The notes below the pieces were generated by a model. That model was not told where the DNA came from. It searched no databases and worked only from the letters and a program-made list of their open reading frames with translations. From an uncultured Stenotrophomonas sp. (GTDB taxonomy: Bacteria > Pseudomonadota > Gammaproteobacteria > Xanthomonadales > Xanthomonadaceae), in contig NZ_CAJYVQ010000002.1 in the NCBI RefSeq assembly GCF_913778665.1, positions 496,001-560,000 of the forward strand: a stretch of DNA of 64,000 bases. Direction: 5' to 3'. The translations under genes were made by a program, and so were the position numbers. Shown here piece after piece: positions 1 through 9,275 of this stretch. How positions within the stretch are numbered: the first letter of the stretch is position 1; every line of letters begins with the position of its first letter.

Positions 1-42
1 AACTGGATTCGCCGGCACCGGCATGACGCGCAGCGGGCGGCG

Positions 43-783
43 ATGCCGGATAATAGGGCGATGACCACCCGACTCAACAAACATATCGCCGACACCGGTT
101 TCTGCTCCCGCCGCGAGGCCGATCGCCTGATCGCCGCCCGCCGCGTCACCGTCAACGGCCACCCGGCCGGCACCGGCGCGGTGGTGGGCGAGGAAGACCA
201 GGTGCTGGTCGACGGCCAGCCGCTGCGCGCGCGCGTCGCACGCAAGCCCGGCACCCGCCGCCACGTCTACATCGCGCTGAACAAGCCGGTGGGCGTGACC
301 TGCACCACCGAAAGCTCGGTCAAGGGCAACATCGTCGACTTCGTCGGCCATGAACAGCGCATCTTCCCGGTCGGCCGCCTGGACAAGGAATCGGAAGGGC
401 TGATTCTGATGACCAGCAACGGCGACATCGTCAACCAGATCCTGCGCGCCGAGAACGGCCACCAGAAGGAGTACCTGGTGGCCGTGAACAAGCCGGTCAC
501 CGACGAGTTCCTGCGTGGCATGGCCCGTGGCGTACGCATTCACGACCAGATGACGCTGCCGTGCAAGACCTCGCGGATCGCCAAGTTCGGTTTCCGCATC
601 ACCCTGCAGCAGGGCCTGAACCGGCAGATCCGCCTGATGGCCGCTGAATTCGGCTACCGCGTGACCCAGCTGCGCCGAGTGCGCATCGACAACATCAAGA
701 TCGGTGCGCTGAAGCCGGGCCAGTGGCGCAATCTGACCGAGCAGGAATTGCAGGGCTTGCTGCCGAAGCAGCTGGACTGGTAA
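43..783 (+). CDS. rluF: 23S rRNA pseudouridine(2604) synthase RluF
   Basis: Isomerises a specific uridine of 23S rRNA to pseudouridine during 50S maturation in the cytoplasm. An N-terminal S4 RNA-binding domain (RLNKHIADTGFCSRREADR, about residues 10-70) precedes an RluB/E/F-type catalytic domain. The catalytic-Asp motif GRLDKESEGL and the RITLQQGLNRQIR motif are both present. The protein is collinear with E. coli RluF but lacks its basic C-terminal tail (246 versus about 290 residues). An alternative ATG six codons in (position 61) is equally plausible, since neither start has a good ribosome-binding site. No operon partner is visible. Confidence 0.9.
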   Translation: MPDNRAMTTRLNKHIADTGFCSRREADRLIAARRVTVNGHPAGTGAVVGEEDQVLVDGQPLRARVARKPGTRRHVYIALNKPVGVTCTTESSVKGNIVDFVGHEQRIFPVGRLDKESEGLILMTSNGDIVNQILRAENGHQKEYLVAVNKPVTDEFLRGMARGVRIHDQMTLPCKTSRIAKFGFRITLQQGLNRQIRLMAAEFGYRVTQLRRVRIDNIKIGALKPGQWRNLTEQELQGLLPKQLDW

Positions 784-906
784 TACCGGCTGCGATGGGC
801 GTGCGATGCACGAGAGATGCCGGACAGCGGCCGGCATCGTCCGATGTGCGGATTGCGGGCCAGCATCCGCTAGACTTCGCAACGACCTGCCGGAACGTGA
901 CGCTGC

Positions 907-1971
907 ATGATCAAGCCCGACAAGCCTGCCAACGAAGCCCTTCGGCTTGAGGCGCTGTACCGCTACCGCATCCTGGATTCGGAGCGCGAAAAATCCTTCG
1001 ACGACCTGGTGGTGATTGCCAAGGCGGTGTGTGGCACCTCGATGGCGGCGGTGACCCTGATCGACGTCGAACGGCAATGGTTCAAGTCGATCCAGGGCAT
1101 CGATGCGGCGGAGACCCTGCGCAGCGAATCGATGTGCGGCCACGCCATCCTGCAGCCGCAGGAAATCATGGTGGTCGAGGACGCACTGCAGGATACCCGC
1201 TTCCACGACAACCCGGTGGTGGCCGGTGACCCGCATATCCGCTTCTACGCCGGGGCGCCGCTGATCAGCTCCGATGGCCTGCCGCTGGGCACGCTGTGCG
1301 TGTTCGATGCACGTCCGCAGCACCTGGCCAGCGACAAGGCCGAAGCGCTGGCCGCACTGTCGAGGCAGGTGATGCTGGTGATGGAACTGCGCCGCTTCGC
1401 GCTGGACATCCAGAAGCACATGCTGGAGCGCGACGACTACGAACGCCTGCTGTCGGAATACCAGGACGTGCTGCTGGCACAGAATGCGGATCTGGCCGCG
1501 CAGAGCCGCACCGATGCATTGACCGGCCTGCCCAACCGCCGCGCGATGGCAGCCGCACTGGAAGAGGCGGTGGCCGGGGATGCGCCCAGCGTGGCCTGCG
1601 TGGCACTGCTGGACATCGATCATTTCAAGCACATCAACGATTTCCAGGGGCACGCCACCGGCGACCGGGTGTTGGCCGAACTGGGGGCGCTGTTGCGCTC
1701 GCACTTCGCCAGCCGCGGCATGGCCGCGCGCTATGGCGGCGAGGAGTTCGTGGCGGTGATGCCGGGTACCGACCTGCGCACCGCCGAACTGCAATGCGAG
1801 TTCCTGCGCCTGGCGGTGGCCGACCTTCCGCTGGGGTTCCCGGTGACGATCAGCGTCGGTGTCGCCCAGCACCGCACTGGCGAGAGCGTGAACGAGACCC
1901 TGGCACGTGCCGACAAGGCGCTGTACCGGGCCAAGGGCAATGGACGCAACCGTGTGGAACGGGCGGACTGA
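907..1971 (+). CDS. GAF-GGDEF diguanylate cyclase
   Basis: Predicted soluble enzyme making cyclic di-GMP from two GTP. An N-terminal GAF sensory domain (about residues 25-155) is followed by a short linker and a GGDEF domain (about 190-350). The active-site motif is GGEEF at residues 277-281, so catalysis is likely. The usual RxxD inhibitory-site motif nine residues before it is absent (AARYGGEEF preceded by ASRGM), so classical product inhibition may be missing. No transmembrane segment is seen, so the GAF ligand would be cytoplasmic and is unknown. Single gene, started at the ATG at 907. Confidence 0.9.
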   Translation: MIKPDKPANEALRLEALYRYRILDSEREKSFDDLVVIAKAVCGTSMAAVTLIDVERQWFKSIQGIDAAETLRSESMCGHAILQPQEIMVVEDALQDTRFHDNPVVAGDPHIRFYAGAPLISSDGLPLGTLCVFDARPQHLASDKAEALAALSRQVMLVMELRRFALDIQKHMLERDDYERLLSEYQDVLLAQNADLAAQSRTDALTGLPNRRAMAAALEEAVAGDAPSVACVALLDIDHFKHINDFQGHATGDRVLAELGALLRSHFASRGMAARYGGEEFVAVMPGTDLRTAELQCEFLRLAVADLPLGFPVTISVGVAQHRTGESVNETLARADKALYRAKGNGRNRVERAD

Positions 1972-1983
1972 AGCGCCCCACCC

Positions 1984-2008
1984 GTTAGATCCATGCCATG
2001 CGTGGATG
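1984..2008. repeat. GTAG-type REP-like palindrome (degenerate)
   Basis: GTTAGATCC then ATGCCATGCGTGGAT forms a short hairpin of the same family as the element at 3270, with GTTAG in place of GTAG. It lies between the diguanylate cyclase and the ATPase gene. This kind of element is abundant between genes of S. maltophilia. Confidence 0.6.
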
Positions 2009-2091
2009 CTGTTTCCGATTGGATAACGCCGTGTCGCGGCCTGTGCGATTGTGCTCCGCGACTATGGCGTTCCTGCTCCCCGGACACGACC

Positions 2092-3252
2092 ATGCTGCAG
2101 ACCCTGGCCATTGCCCACTACCGCTCGCTGCATGGGCTGGTGCTGCCGCTGCAGCCGTTGAATGTGGTCACCGGCGACAACGGCAGTGGCAAGTCCAGCC
2201 TGTACCGCGCGCTGCGCCTGTTGGCGGAAACCGCACAGGGCGGGGTGGCGGCGCTGCTGGCCCGCGAAGGTGGGCTTGGGTCGGCGTTGTGGGCGGGCCC
2301 GGAAAAGATCGACCGCCGCGTCACTTCGGGCGACATGCCCCTGCAGGGGGGGCCACGCCAGGAAGCGGTGGGCCTGAAGCTCGGCTTTGCCACCGACGCA
2401 TTCGGTTATGCGATCGACCTGGGCTATCCGCCGCCCAGCCGCTCGGCGTTTGCCTTGGATCCGCAGATCAAGGCCGAGGCGATCTGGGCCGGACCGTTCC
2501 TGCGCAGTGCCAACCTGCTGGTCGATCGCCGCGGCGCGACGGTGCGGCAGCGCCACGCGGGCGGCTGGGATCGGGTCGATGATCGGTTGTCACTGTTCGA
2601 CAGTCTGTTCACCCAGGTCGGTGATCCGCAGCGCATGCCGGAGACCATCGCCCTGCGTGAGTACATCCGTCGCTGGCGCTTCTATGATCATTTCCGCAGC
2701 GATGCCGACGCGCCGGCGCGGCAGCCGGCGATGGCCACGCGCACGCCGGTGCTGCATCACGACGGCCGCGATCTGGCCGCGGCCTGGGTGACCATCCTCG
2801 AGATCGGGGATCCAGTTGCGTTGGCGCGCAGCGTGGACGATGCGTTCCCGGGCGCCTCGGTAGGCTTCGAGGAACGGGATGGCCGATTGGCGCTGCGCTT
2901 CCACCAGCCCGGGCTGCTGCGGCCCTTGTCGATGACCGAGCTGTCCGATGGCACCCTGCGTTTCCTGCTGCTGGCTGCCGCGCTGCACAGCCCGCGCCCG
3001 CCGCCGCTGCTGGTACTCAACGAGCCGGAGACCAGCCTGCATCCGGACCTGCTGCCGGCGCTGGCGCGGCTGATCATCGCCGCCAGTGCACGCAGCCAGA
3101 TATGGGTGGTGTCACACGCCAGCCGCCTGATCGCCGCATTGGAGCAGGCACCGGGCTGCCACTCGCTGCATCTGCAAAAGGAGCAGGGACGCACGTTGTT
3201 GAGCGGGCAGGGTCTGCTGGACGCCCCGGCGTGGCATTGGCCGCAACGCTGA
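2092..3252 (+). CDS. AAA family ATPase (RecF/SMC-like, ABC-type ATPase fold)
   Basis: Soluble ATPase of 386 residues with a complete nucleotide site: Walker A GDNGSGKSS at residues 28-36, an ABC-like signature LSDGTLRFLLL, and a Walker B followed by a histidine loop (LLVLNEPETSLHPDLL). This is the architecture of single-chain predicted AAA ATPases (AAA_21 type) related to RecF/OLD. No nuclease or TOPRIM domain is visible, so the role is unknown. The open frame extends upstream to 1993 but that part runs through a REP element. The ATG at 2092 begins MLQTLAIAHYRSL, the typical first strand of these proteins. Confidence 0.8.
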   Translation: MLQTLAIAHYRSLHGLVLPLQPLNVVTGDNGSGKSSLYRALRLLAETAQGGVAALLAREGGLGSALWAGPEKIDRRVTSGDMPLQGGPRQEAVGLKLGFATDAFGYAIDLGYPPPSRSAFALDPQIKAEAIWAGPFLRSANLLVDRRGATVRQRHAGGWDRVDDRLSLFDSLFTQVGDPQRMPETIALREYIRRWRFYDHFRSDADAPARQPAMATRTPVLHHDGRDLAAAWVTILEIGDPVALARSVDDAFPGASVGFEERDGRLALRFHQPGLLRPLSMTELSDGTLRFLLLAAALHSPRPPPLLVLNEPETSLHPDLLPALARLIIAASARSQIWVVSHASRLIAALEQAPGCHSLHLQKEQGRTLLSGQGLLDAPAWHWPQR

Positions 3253-3269
3253 ACCGGCAATCCTGCCCG

Positions 3270-3293
3270 GTAGATCCACGCCATGCGTGGATG
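3270..3293. repeat. GTAG-type REP-like palindrome
   Basis: GTAGATCCACGCCATGCGTG followed by GATG: a GTAG head and a hairpin with arms ATCCACGC and GCGTGGAT. It lies between the convergent ATPase and EamA transporter genes and could act as a bidirectional transcript end. Confidence 0.75.
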
Positions 3294-3296
3294 CAC

Positions 3297-4244
3297 TCAA
3301 TCGGCGATGTTGCGCGCCTCGGCCGTGCCAAGGATCTCCGGATGCTGCACCGGCTTGCGGCGGTTCAGCAGCGGATGCAGGAACACTGCACCGACGATGA
3401 TCGCCACGCCCAAGTAGAACCACGGGGTGACCTCGTGCTGCTCGCGCAGCAGCACCACCGCCAGCACCACCGCATAGACCGGTTCCAGGTTGGTCACCAG
3501 CTGTACCGTGTAGGCGCTCAGGTGGCGCAGCGCGACCAGGGCCAGGGCGAACGGCAGCAGCGTGCAGAACCCGGCCAATACCAGCAGCAGGATGCCGTCG
3601 TGCAGGTTCGGAACCACCCACAACGGGCTGGCCAGCGCCGGCAGCAGGTAGGGCATCAGCGGTGCCAGCAGGGTCAGGGTGAGGGTGCCCGCACCCAGCT
3701 CCAGCGCCGTGACCGTAAGCGGATCGGCGTGGCTGACCATGCGCTTGTTGAGCGAGCCGAACACCGCTACCAGCAACGCCGAGATCGCGCCGATCAGTAC
3801 ACCCAGGCGCATGCCATCGGGCACGCCACCCACCACCAGCGCCACGCCCGGCAGCACTGCCAGGCCGAAGGCCAGTTCACGCAGCTGGAACGGCCGCTTG
3901 GCCACCCACGGTTCGATGATTGAAGTGAACACCGGCGCCAGCGCGATGCATGTGGCGGCCACCGACGCGTTGGCCAGCTTCACCGCACCGTAGAACGTCA
4001 GCCAGTGCAGGGCGACCAGTGCGCCGATGCCGGCGTAGCCGGCCACCAGCCGCAGGGGCAGGGTGCGCAGCCCGCGCCACACCCGTGGCAGCAGCGCCAG
4101 CATCGCCGTCACCAGCAGCATGCGCCACCACACCAGCGGCAATGCGGGCAGGGTGATCAGCTTGCCGAGGATGGCGGTGATGCCCCACAGCAGGACACAG
4201 AAATGGATCTGCCACAGCGCTTTGCGGGTGTCGGGTGTGCTCAT
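3297..4244 (-). CDS. EamA/DMT family transporter
   Basis: Inner-membrane protein of 315 residues with about ten hydrophobic helices and two EamA-type halves, as in drug/metabolite exporters. Features include WGITAILGKLITLP in helix 1, a GxxxxxH..F segment (IGALVALHWLTFYGAVKLANASVAA) and a second repeat beginning near GVLIGAISALLVAVFGSLNKR. The substrate cannot be inferred. The frame is open 22 codons further upstream, but the ATG at 4244 gives the normal short cytoplasmic N-terminus (MSTPDTRKALWQ). It is convergent with the ATPase gene. Confidence 0.85.
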   Translation of the reverse strand: MSTPDTRKALWQIHFCVLLWGITAILGKLITLPALPLVWWRMLLVTAMLALLPRVWRGLRTLPLRLVAGYAGIGALVALHWLTFYGAVKLANASVAATCIALAPVFTSIIEPWVAKRPFQLRELAFGLAVLPGVALVVGGVPDGMRLGVLIGAISALLVAVFGSLNKRMVSHADPLTVTALELGAGTLTLTLLAPLMPYLLPALASPLWVVPNLHDGILLLVLAGFCTLLPFALALVALRHLSAYTVQLVTNLEPVYAVVLAVVLLREQHEVTPWFYLGVAIIVGAVFLHPLLNRRKPVQHPEILGTAEARNIAD

Positions 4245-4278
4245 CCGCTTATTGTGGGGCAAGGCGGACCTCGCAGCG

Positions 4279-5097
4279 CTACTCGCGTGTGGAACCGCTG
4301 CTTTGGTCAACCTGCCGCTGCAGCGCCATCGCTGCCGCCGGGTTGCGCGCCTTGCCTGCGCCGATGCACAGCAGGTAGACCTCGCGCGGGCTTTCAGGGG
4401 CGGGCCCTGCCAGGCAGGGCAGGTCGTCCACCGCCTCGCCGCGCGACCAGCGCCGGGCCCGCTCGGCCCAGCGCTGCTGCATGGGCGCCGGCAGGCCCTC
4501 CTTCAGGCGGGCCTGGCTGCGCTTGATCCGCGCGTAGACAAAGCCGGCGCTGACATCGCCATGCAGGGGCGCCTCGCCGCTGTCCTCGATCACCAGGGCC
4601 ACGCCATGCGCGCGTGCCGCGTTAACCAGTGCCGGGCCCTGCGCCTCGGCATTGCGGACTTCCAGGGCGTGCTGCAGCGGCACGCCGTCCAGCTGCTTCG
4701 GCAGCTGTGCCATCAGCCGTTCCAGCGCTTCGGCGTTGGCCGGATGCCGTGGATCGAACTGCCACAGCAGCGGGCCCAGCCGGTCGCCGAGTGCGAGGGC
4801 GGCCTGCAGGAACGGCGTGGCCGCTTCCACGGTGCTGGACAGGTCACGGCGCTGCACCAGGTAGCGCGGCGCCTTCAGCGAGAAACGGAAGCCTTCGGGG
4901 GTCTGCGCCGCCCACTGCGCACACTGCGCTGCGGTCGGCGTGCGGTAGAAGGTGCCGTTGATCTCGATGCAGCGCAGCGCACGGCTGGCGTGTGCCAGCT
5001 CTTCGCGCTGCGGCAGGCCGGCGGGATAGAACACGCCGCCGCGCCATTCCGGAAACACCCAGCCGCCGATGCCGCAGCGGATCGCTGCGGCCCTCAC
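4279..5097 (-). CDS. DUF72 domain-containing protein
   Basis: Cytoplasmic protein of 272 residues of the DUF72 (YecE-like) family, a predicted TIM-barrel of unknown function. It shows the family opening IRCGIGGWVFPEWRGGVFYP, then EINGTFYRTP and FSLKAPRYLVQ. The GTG start at 5097 overlaps the stop of the upstream VOC gene (GTGA), giving likely translational coupling. The two genes probably form an operon. An ORF continuing upstream in this frame is only overlap with the VOC gene. Confidence 0.85.
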   Translation of the reverse strand: MRAAAIRCGIGGWVFPEWRGGVFYPAGLPQREELAHASRALRCIEINGTFYRTPTAAQCAQWAAQTPEGFRFSLKAPRYLVQRRDLSSTVEAATPFLQAALALGDRLGPLLWQFDPRHPANAEALERLMAQLPKQLDGVPLQHALEVRNAEAQGPALVNAARAHGVALVIEDSGEAPLHGDVSAGFVYARIKRSQARLKEGLPAPMQQRWAERARRWSRGEAVDDLPCLAGPAPESPREVYLLCIGAGKARNPAAAMALQRQVDQSSGSTRE

Positions 5098-5537
5098 TGG
5101 CCGTGATCCGCGCGCCACGGGTCGTAGCTGCCAAACCACCACAGGTAGCCTTCCGGGTCGGCACAGGCGTAGCCGCGCCCGCCGTAGGCCTGCTCGGCGA
5201 TATCGATGACGATGCGGGCGCCTGCGGCCTTGGCCCGGGCGTAGTGCGCGTCGGCATCGGTGACGATCACGCAGGCACTCTGGGTCTGGCGGCCGCCGAC
5301 CTCGCCGGGCAGCACCGCGTGCCGGCTCCATTCGCTCTCGTTGCCGGCCGAGCCGAGCATGATCATGCCGTTGCCGAAGGTCAGCTGTGCGTGGAACACG
5401 GTATCGCCGTCGGCATACACCGCCTGGGCATGGAACCCGAAGGCGCGCTGCAGCCAGTCGATCGCCGCCTGCGCATCGCGGTAGCGCAGGCAAGGAATGA
5501 TGGTGGATCCATTGCTTGGTTGGCCGTTCCCGTCCAT
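5094..5537 (-). CDS. VOC family (glyoxalase/bleomycin-resistance-like) protein
   Basis: Small cytoplasmic protein of 147 residues with two beta-alpha-beta-beta-beta modules typical of the vicinal oxygen chelate superfamily (PhnB-like branch). It begins IIPCLRYRDAQAAIDWLQRAFGF and contains AQLTFGNGMIMLGS and ADPEGYLWWFGSYDPW near the C-terminus. The reaction is unknown; members include lactoylglutathione lyases and antibiotic-binding proteins. It is the first gene of a two-gene unit with the overlapping DUF72 gene. Confidence 0.85.
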   Translation of the reverse strand: MDGNGQPSNGSTIIPCLRYRDAQAAIDWLQRAFGFHAQAVYADGDTVFHAQLTFGNGMIMLGSAGNESEWSRHAVLPGEVGGRQTQSACVIVTDADAHYARAKAAGARIVIDIAEQAYGGRGYACADPEGYLWWFGSYDPWRADHGQ

Positions 5538-5647
5538 GACACCCCTCCTATGGCACAGGCCAGCCTGCGCCGATGACCGTTACCATCGCGCGAACCCCTG
5601 ATGACGGCCTGCACATGGCCGCCACCCCTGTTCGGAGATCGTGCTGG

Positions 5648-7207
5648 ATGAAAACCTGGATTGGAGGAGCCGTGCTACTGGCATGCACGACCATGGCAAG
5701 CGCGGCCACCCCGGCGCAGCTGCAGGACCTGGATGCGACCGTCGAGCGCGTGCGCGCGCAGTTCGACGTGCCCGGCATCGCCGTGGCCGTGGTCAAGGAC
5801 GGCCAGGTGGTGCTCGAGCGCGGCTGGGGCGTGCGTGAACAGGGTAGGCCGGAGCCGGTCCAGGCCGACACCCTGTTCGCCATTGCGTCCAATACCAAGG
5901 CGTTCACCGCAACCTCGCTGAACCTGCTGGCCGAAGACGGCAAGCTGAAGATGGACGACAAGGTGATCGACCACCTGCCGTCGTTCCGCATGTCCGACCC
6001 GTTCGTGACCGGGCAGATGACCATCCGCGACCTGCTCTCGCACCGCAGTGGCCTGAGCCTGGGCGCTGGCGACCTGCTGTTCTGGCCGGCCACGTCCTAC
6101 AGCAACGCCGAAGTCGTAGAGCGGCTGGGCAAGGTGCCGCTGAAGGGCGGTTTCCGCGAAAGCTATGCGTACGACAACATCCTGTACGCGGTGGCCCAGC
6201 AGGTGATCGAGCATGTCTCCGGCATGAGCTACCAGCAGTTCCTGCAGACCCGCATCTTCGACAAGGTCGGCATGTCCGGCACCCGCTACAACGCCGATCA
6301 CCTGAAGCCGGGCGACAAGGCCGCCGTCGGCCACGCCAAGTACGATTTCAAGGACCTGCGCACCGTTGCGCCGCTGACCTGGTCGAACAACGCCGGCGCC
6401 GGTGGCATCTATTCCAGCGTGCATGACATGGCGCGCTGGATGAAGGTGCAGCTGGCCGAAGGCAAGCTGGCCGACGGCACGCCGCTGTTCAGTGAAAAGA
6501 GCCAGCAGCAGATGTGGCGGATGATCACGCCGCAGTCGATCCCGGCGCCGAGCGTGCCGGAGCTGGCACCGGCGCGAGCCAATTTCGCCGGCTACGGCGA
6601 AGGCTGGACCCTGAGCGATTACCGTGGGCAGAAGCTGGTCTGGCACACCGGTGGCTGGCCGGGCATGGTCTCGCGGCTGACCCTGGTGCCGGGCGAGAAG
6701 CTGGGCGTGGTGGTGCTGACCAACCAGGAAGTGGGCGCGGCGTTCAACGCCATCACCCTGAGCGTGCTCGATGCCTACCTGGGCGGCGAGAAGCACGACT
6801 GGGTGGACGCCTATGCCAAGGCTGTGGCCAAGGGCCAGGACAAGGCCGATGAAGCCTGGGCCAAGCACCAGGCCGCGCGTGACAAGCGCAGCACGCCGTC
6901 GCTGGCGCTGGCCGGTTACACCGGCACGTTCCGCGACCGCTGGTATGGCGACATGCAGATCCGTGGCGAGGGCAAGGGCCTGCGCCTGCGCTTCATGAAG
7001 ACTGCACAGCTGAGTGGGCGCCTGGAGCACTGGCAGCACGACACCTTCATCGTGCGCTGGGATGATCGTTCGCTCAACGCCGATGCGTTCGTGAACTTCA
7101 GCCTGGACCCGGACGGCAAGGTGCGCGAGGTACGCATGCAGCCGATCTCCGACCTGACCGATTTCAGTTTCGATTTCCAGGATCTGCTGTTCACTCCGGC
7201 AACGTAA
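5648..7207 (+). CDS. serine hydrolase, beta-lactamase family (class C fold) with DUF3471-like C-terminus
   Basis: Exported hydrolase of 519 residues. The start at 5648 (MKTWIGGAVLLACTTMASAA) gives a clean signal peptide; the frame opens 25 codons earlier without one. The penicillin-binding fold is complete: catalytic SxxK as SNTK in FAIASNTKAFTATS, YxN as YDN in ESYAYDNILY, and an HTG triad motif in LVWHTGGWPG. After about residue 400 comes a C-terminal beta-rich domain of the DUF3471 type (YTGTFRDRWYGDMQI). Such proteins are usually peptidases or esterases rather than resistance enzymes. Single gene, followed directly by a REP pair. Confidence 0.88.
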   Translation: MKTWIGGAVLLACTTMASAATPAQLQDLDATVERVRAQFDVPGIAVAVVKDGQVVLERGWGVREQGRPEPVQADTLFAIASNTKAFTATSLNLLAEDGKLKMDDKVIDHLPSFRMSDPFVTGQMTIRDLLSHRSGLSLGAGDLLFWPATSYSNAEVVERLGKVPLKGGFRESYAYDNILYAVAQQVIEHVSGMSYQQFLQTRIFDKVGMSGTRYNADHLKPGDKAAVGHAKYDFKDLRTVAPLTWSNNAGAGGIYSSVHDMARWMKVQLAEGKLADGTPLFSEKSQQQMWRMITPQSIPAPSVPELAPARANFAGYGEGWTLSDYRGQKLVWHTGGWPGMVSRLTLVPGEKLGVVVLTNQEVGAAFNAITLSVLDAYLGGEKHDWVDAYAKAVAKGQDKADEAWAKHQAARDKRSTPSLALAGYTGTFRDRWYGDMQIRGEGKGLRLRFMKTAQLSGRLEHWQHDTFIVRWDDRSLNADAFVNFSLDPDGKVREVRMQPISDLTDFSFDFQDLLFTPAT

Positions 7208-7210
7208 GGG

Positions 7211-7286
7211 GTAGTGCCGGCCGCTGGCCGGCATCCTCGCGATGCTTGCGGCGATCATGGGATTGCCGGCCAGCGGCCGGCACTAC
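7211..7286. repeat. Inverted pair of GTAG-type REP elements
   Basis: Two hairpins face each other: GTAGTGCCGGCCGCTGGCC (from 7211) and its inverted partner ending GGCCAGCGGCCGGCACTAC (7286), separated by about 25 bases. The first starts four bases after the hydrolase stop codon. Paired arms could fold into one long stem in the transcript. Confidence 0.85.
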
Positions 7287-7363
7287 CGGCGCCGCGGCAT
7301 CGTCGGCCGGCGTACACATGCGGCATGGGATACTCCGCCGGCTAATGTTGGCGAGGGAATGCG

Positions 7364-9196
7364 ATGTTCCGTTGGTTTGAATCCCTGATTCCGGTGTTCC
7401 CGCCCGTGGACGGGCGCATGCCACCACGCAAGGTGCTGCCGTTCTACCTGCACTACCTGCGCCCGGTGTGGCCGGTGCTGCTGGCCACGCTCATCGCCGG
7501 GCTGCTGCTGGCGCTGGTGGAAGTGGCGATGTTCGATTACCTGGGCCGCATCGTCGACATGGTCGCCGAGCAGCCGGGCGCCGACTTCTTCAAGCGCCAC
7601 GCCAATGAACTGGGCTGGATGCTGTTCATCACGGTCATCGCGCGGCCGATCCTGGTCGGCCTGCACAACCTGCTGGTCAACCAGGCCATCGTGCCCGGAC
7701 TGAGCAACCGCTCGCGCTGGCTGATGCACAACTACGTGGTGCGGCAGAGCCTGAGTTTCTTCCAGAACGACTTCGCCGGCAGCGTCGCCAACCGCGTGAT
7801 GCAGACCGGTACCTCGCTGCGCGAATCGGCGGTGCAGATGGTCGATTCGCTCTGGTATATCGTGGTCTACACCGGCACGGCGCTGTACCTGTTCGCGCAG
7901 GCCGACTGGCGGCTGATGGTGCCGCTGATCCTGTGGCTGCTGGCCTATGCAGTGATCCTGTTCTACTTCGTGCCGCGCGCGAAGGAGCGGGCGTGGATCG
8001 CCTCCGAAGCACGTTCCAAGGCCATGGGCCGCATCGTCGATGGCTATACCAACATCCCCACGCTGAAGCTGTTCGCCCACGGTGGGCGTGAGCAGGCCTA
8101 CGTGGCCGAGTCGATCCAGGAACTGGCGGTCAAGCACCGCGCGCAGACCCGCATCACCACCGGCATGGACCTGACCATCGCCATCGTCAACGGTTTCCTG
8201 ATCGCCGGTACCTGCGGGCTGGCGCTGTGGTTGTGGAATGGCGGGCACATCACCGTGGGCGCGATCACCCTGGCCACCGGCCTGGTGATCCGCATCCACA
8301 ACATGTCCGGCTGGATCATGTGGACCATCAACGGCATCTTCGAGGACATCGGCACGGTGCAGGATGGCATCACCACCATCGCCCAGCCGCTGACCGTGCA
8401 GGACCGCGACGATGCGGTGCCGCTGCAGGTGACCCGTGGCGGCGTGCACTTCGAGGGCATCCATTTCCACTACGGCAAGAAGGGCGGCGTGATCGCCGGC
8501 CTGGACCTGGTGGTGAAGCCCGGCGAAAAGATCGGCCTGGTCGGTCCGTCCGGCGCCGGCAAGTCGACCCTGGTCAACATCCTGCTGCGCCTGTACGACC
8601 TGGAAAGCGGCCGCATCCTGATCGACGATCAGGACATCGCGTACGTCACCCAGGAAAGCCTGCGCCAGCAGATCGGCGTGGTCACCCAGGACACCTCGCT
8701 GCTGCATCGCTCGATCCGCGACAACCTGCTGTACGGCCGCCCGGATGCCAGCGACGAGCAACTGCACGCGGCCGTGGCCAAGGCGCGTGCGGCCAGCTTC
8801 ATCGACACACTGGTGGACGGACAGGGCCGGCGCGGCTACGACGCGCATGTCGGCGAGCGCGGCGTGAAGCTGTCCGGTGGCCAGCGCCAGCGCATCGCCA
8901 TTGCCCGCGTACTGCTGAAGGACGCACCGATCCTGGTGCTGGACGAAGCGACCTCGGCGCTGGATTCGGAAGTGGAAGCGGCCATCCAGGACAGCCTGGA
9001 CGAACTGATGGGTGGCAAGACGGTGATCGCGATCGCGCACCGGCTGTCGACCATCGCGCGCATGGACCGGCTGGTGGTGATGGACCAGGGCCGCATCGTC
9101 GAGACCGGAACCCATGCCGAGCTGATTGCGGCCGGCGGCCTCTACGCCCGCTTGTGGGCGCGGCAGACCGGTGGTTTTGTCGCCGCCGATCAATGA
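7364..9196 (+). CDS. ABC transporter, fused permease and ATP-binding protein
   Basis: Inner-membrane exporter half-transporter of 610 residues that should work as a dimer. A six-helix type-1 exporter membrane domain (about residues 25-330) is followed by an ATPase domain with Walker A GPSGAGKST, signature LSGGQRQR, Walker B ILVLDEATSALD and switch His in IAIAHRLST. The N-terminus MFRWFESLIPVFPP precedes the first helix. Similar proteins export lipids, peptides or drugs; the cargo is not predictable. Single gene with its own intergenic regions. Confidence 0.9.
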   Translation: MFRWFESLIPVFPPVDGRMPPRKVLPFYLHYLRPVWPVLLATLIAGLLLALVEVAMFDYLGRIVDMVAEQPGADFFKRHANELGWMLFITVIARPILVGLHNLLVNQAIVPGLSNRSRWLMHNYVVRQSLSFFQNDFAGSVANRVMQTGTSLRESAVQMVDSLWYIVVYTGTALYLFAQADWRLMVPLILWLLAYAVILFYFVPRAKERAWIASEARSKAMGRIVDGYTNIPTLKLFAHGGREQAYVAESIQELAVKHRAQTRITTGMDLTIAIVNGFLIAGTCGLALWLWNGGHITVGAITLATGLVIRIHNMSGWIMWTINGIFEDIGTVQDGITTIAQPLTVQDRDDAVPLQVTRGGVHFEGIHFHYGKKGGVIAGLDLVVKPGEKIGLVGPSGAGKSTLVNILLRLYDLESGRILIDDQDIAYVTQESLRQQIGVVTQDTSLLHRSIRDNLLYGRPDASDEQLHAAVAKARAASFIDTLVDGQGRRGYDAHVGERGVKLSGGQRQRIAIARVLLKDAPILVLDEATSALDSEVEAAIQDSLDELMGGKTVIAIAHRLSTIARMDRLVVMDQGRIVETGTHAELIAAGGLYARLWARQTGGFVAADQ

Positions 9197-9215
9197 CCCC
9201 GGCCCTGTATCCCTT

Positions 9216-9254
9216 GGGGTCGGATCCCTTTGCGAAGCAAAGGGCTTTGACCCC
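9216..9254. repeat. 39-bp inverted repeat (GGGGTC...GACCCC family)
   Basis: GGGGTCGGATCCCTTTGC, then GCAAAGGGCTTTGACCCC: an almost complete inverted repeat with a GAA loop. A second copy in the opposite orientation lies at 20110. It sits between the ABC transporter gene and agp, close upstream of the agp ribosome-binding site. Confidence 0.75.
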
Positions 9255-9275
9255 AGCGTGCTTCTGGAGACCTGC

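Noticed and set aside
5648-7207. Calling the serine hydrolase an AmpC resistance beta-lactamase
   Set aside because: Motifs show only the general class C/PBP fold. The length (519) and C-terminal DUF3471-like domain fit peptidase/esterase relatives rather than AmpC (~380 residues).
5675-7258. 527-codon ORF antisense to the serine hydrolase
   Set aside because: Shadow frame; the plus-strand product has signal peptide and all catalytic motifs.
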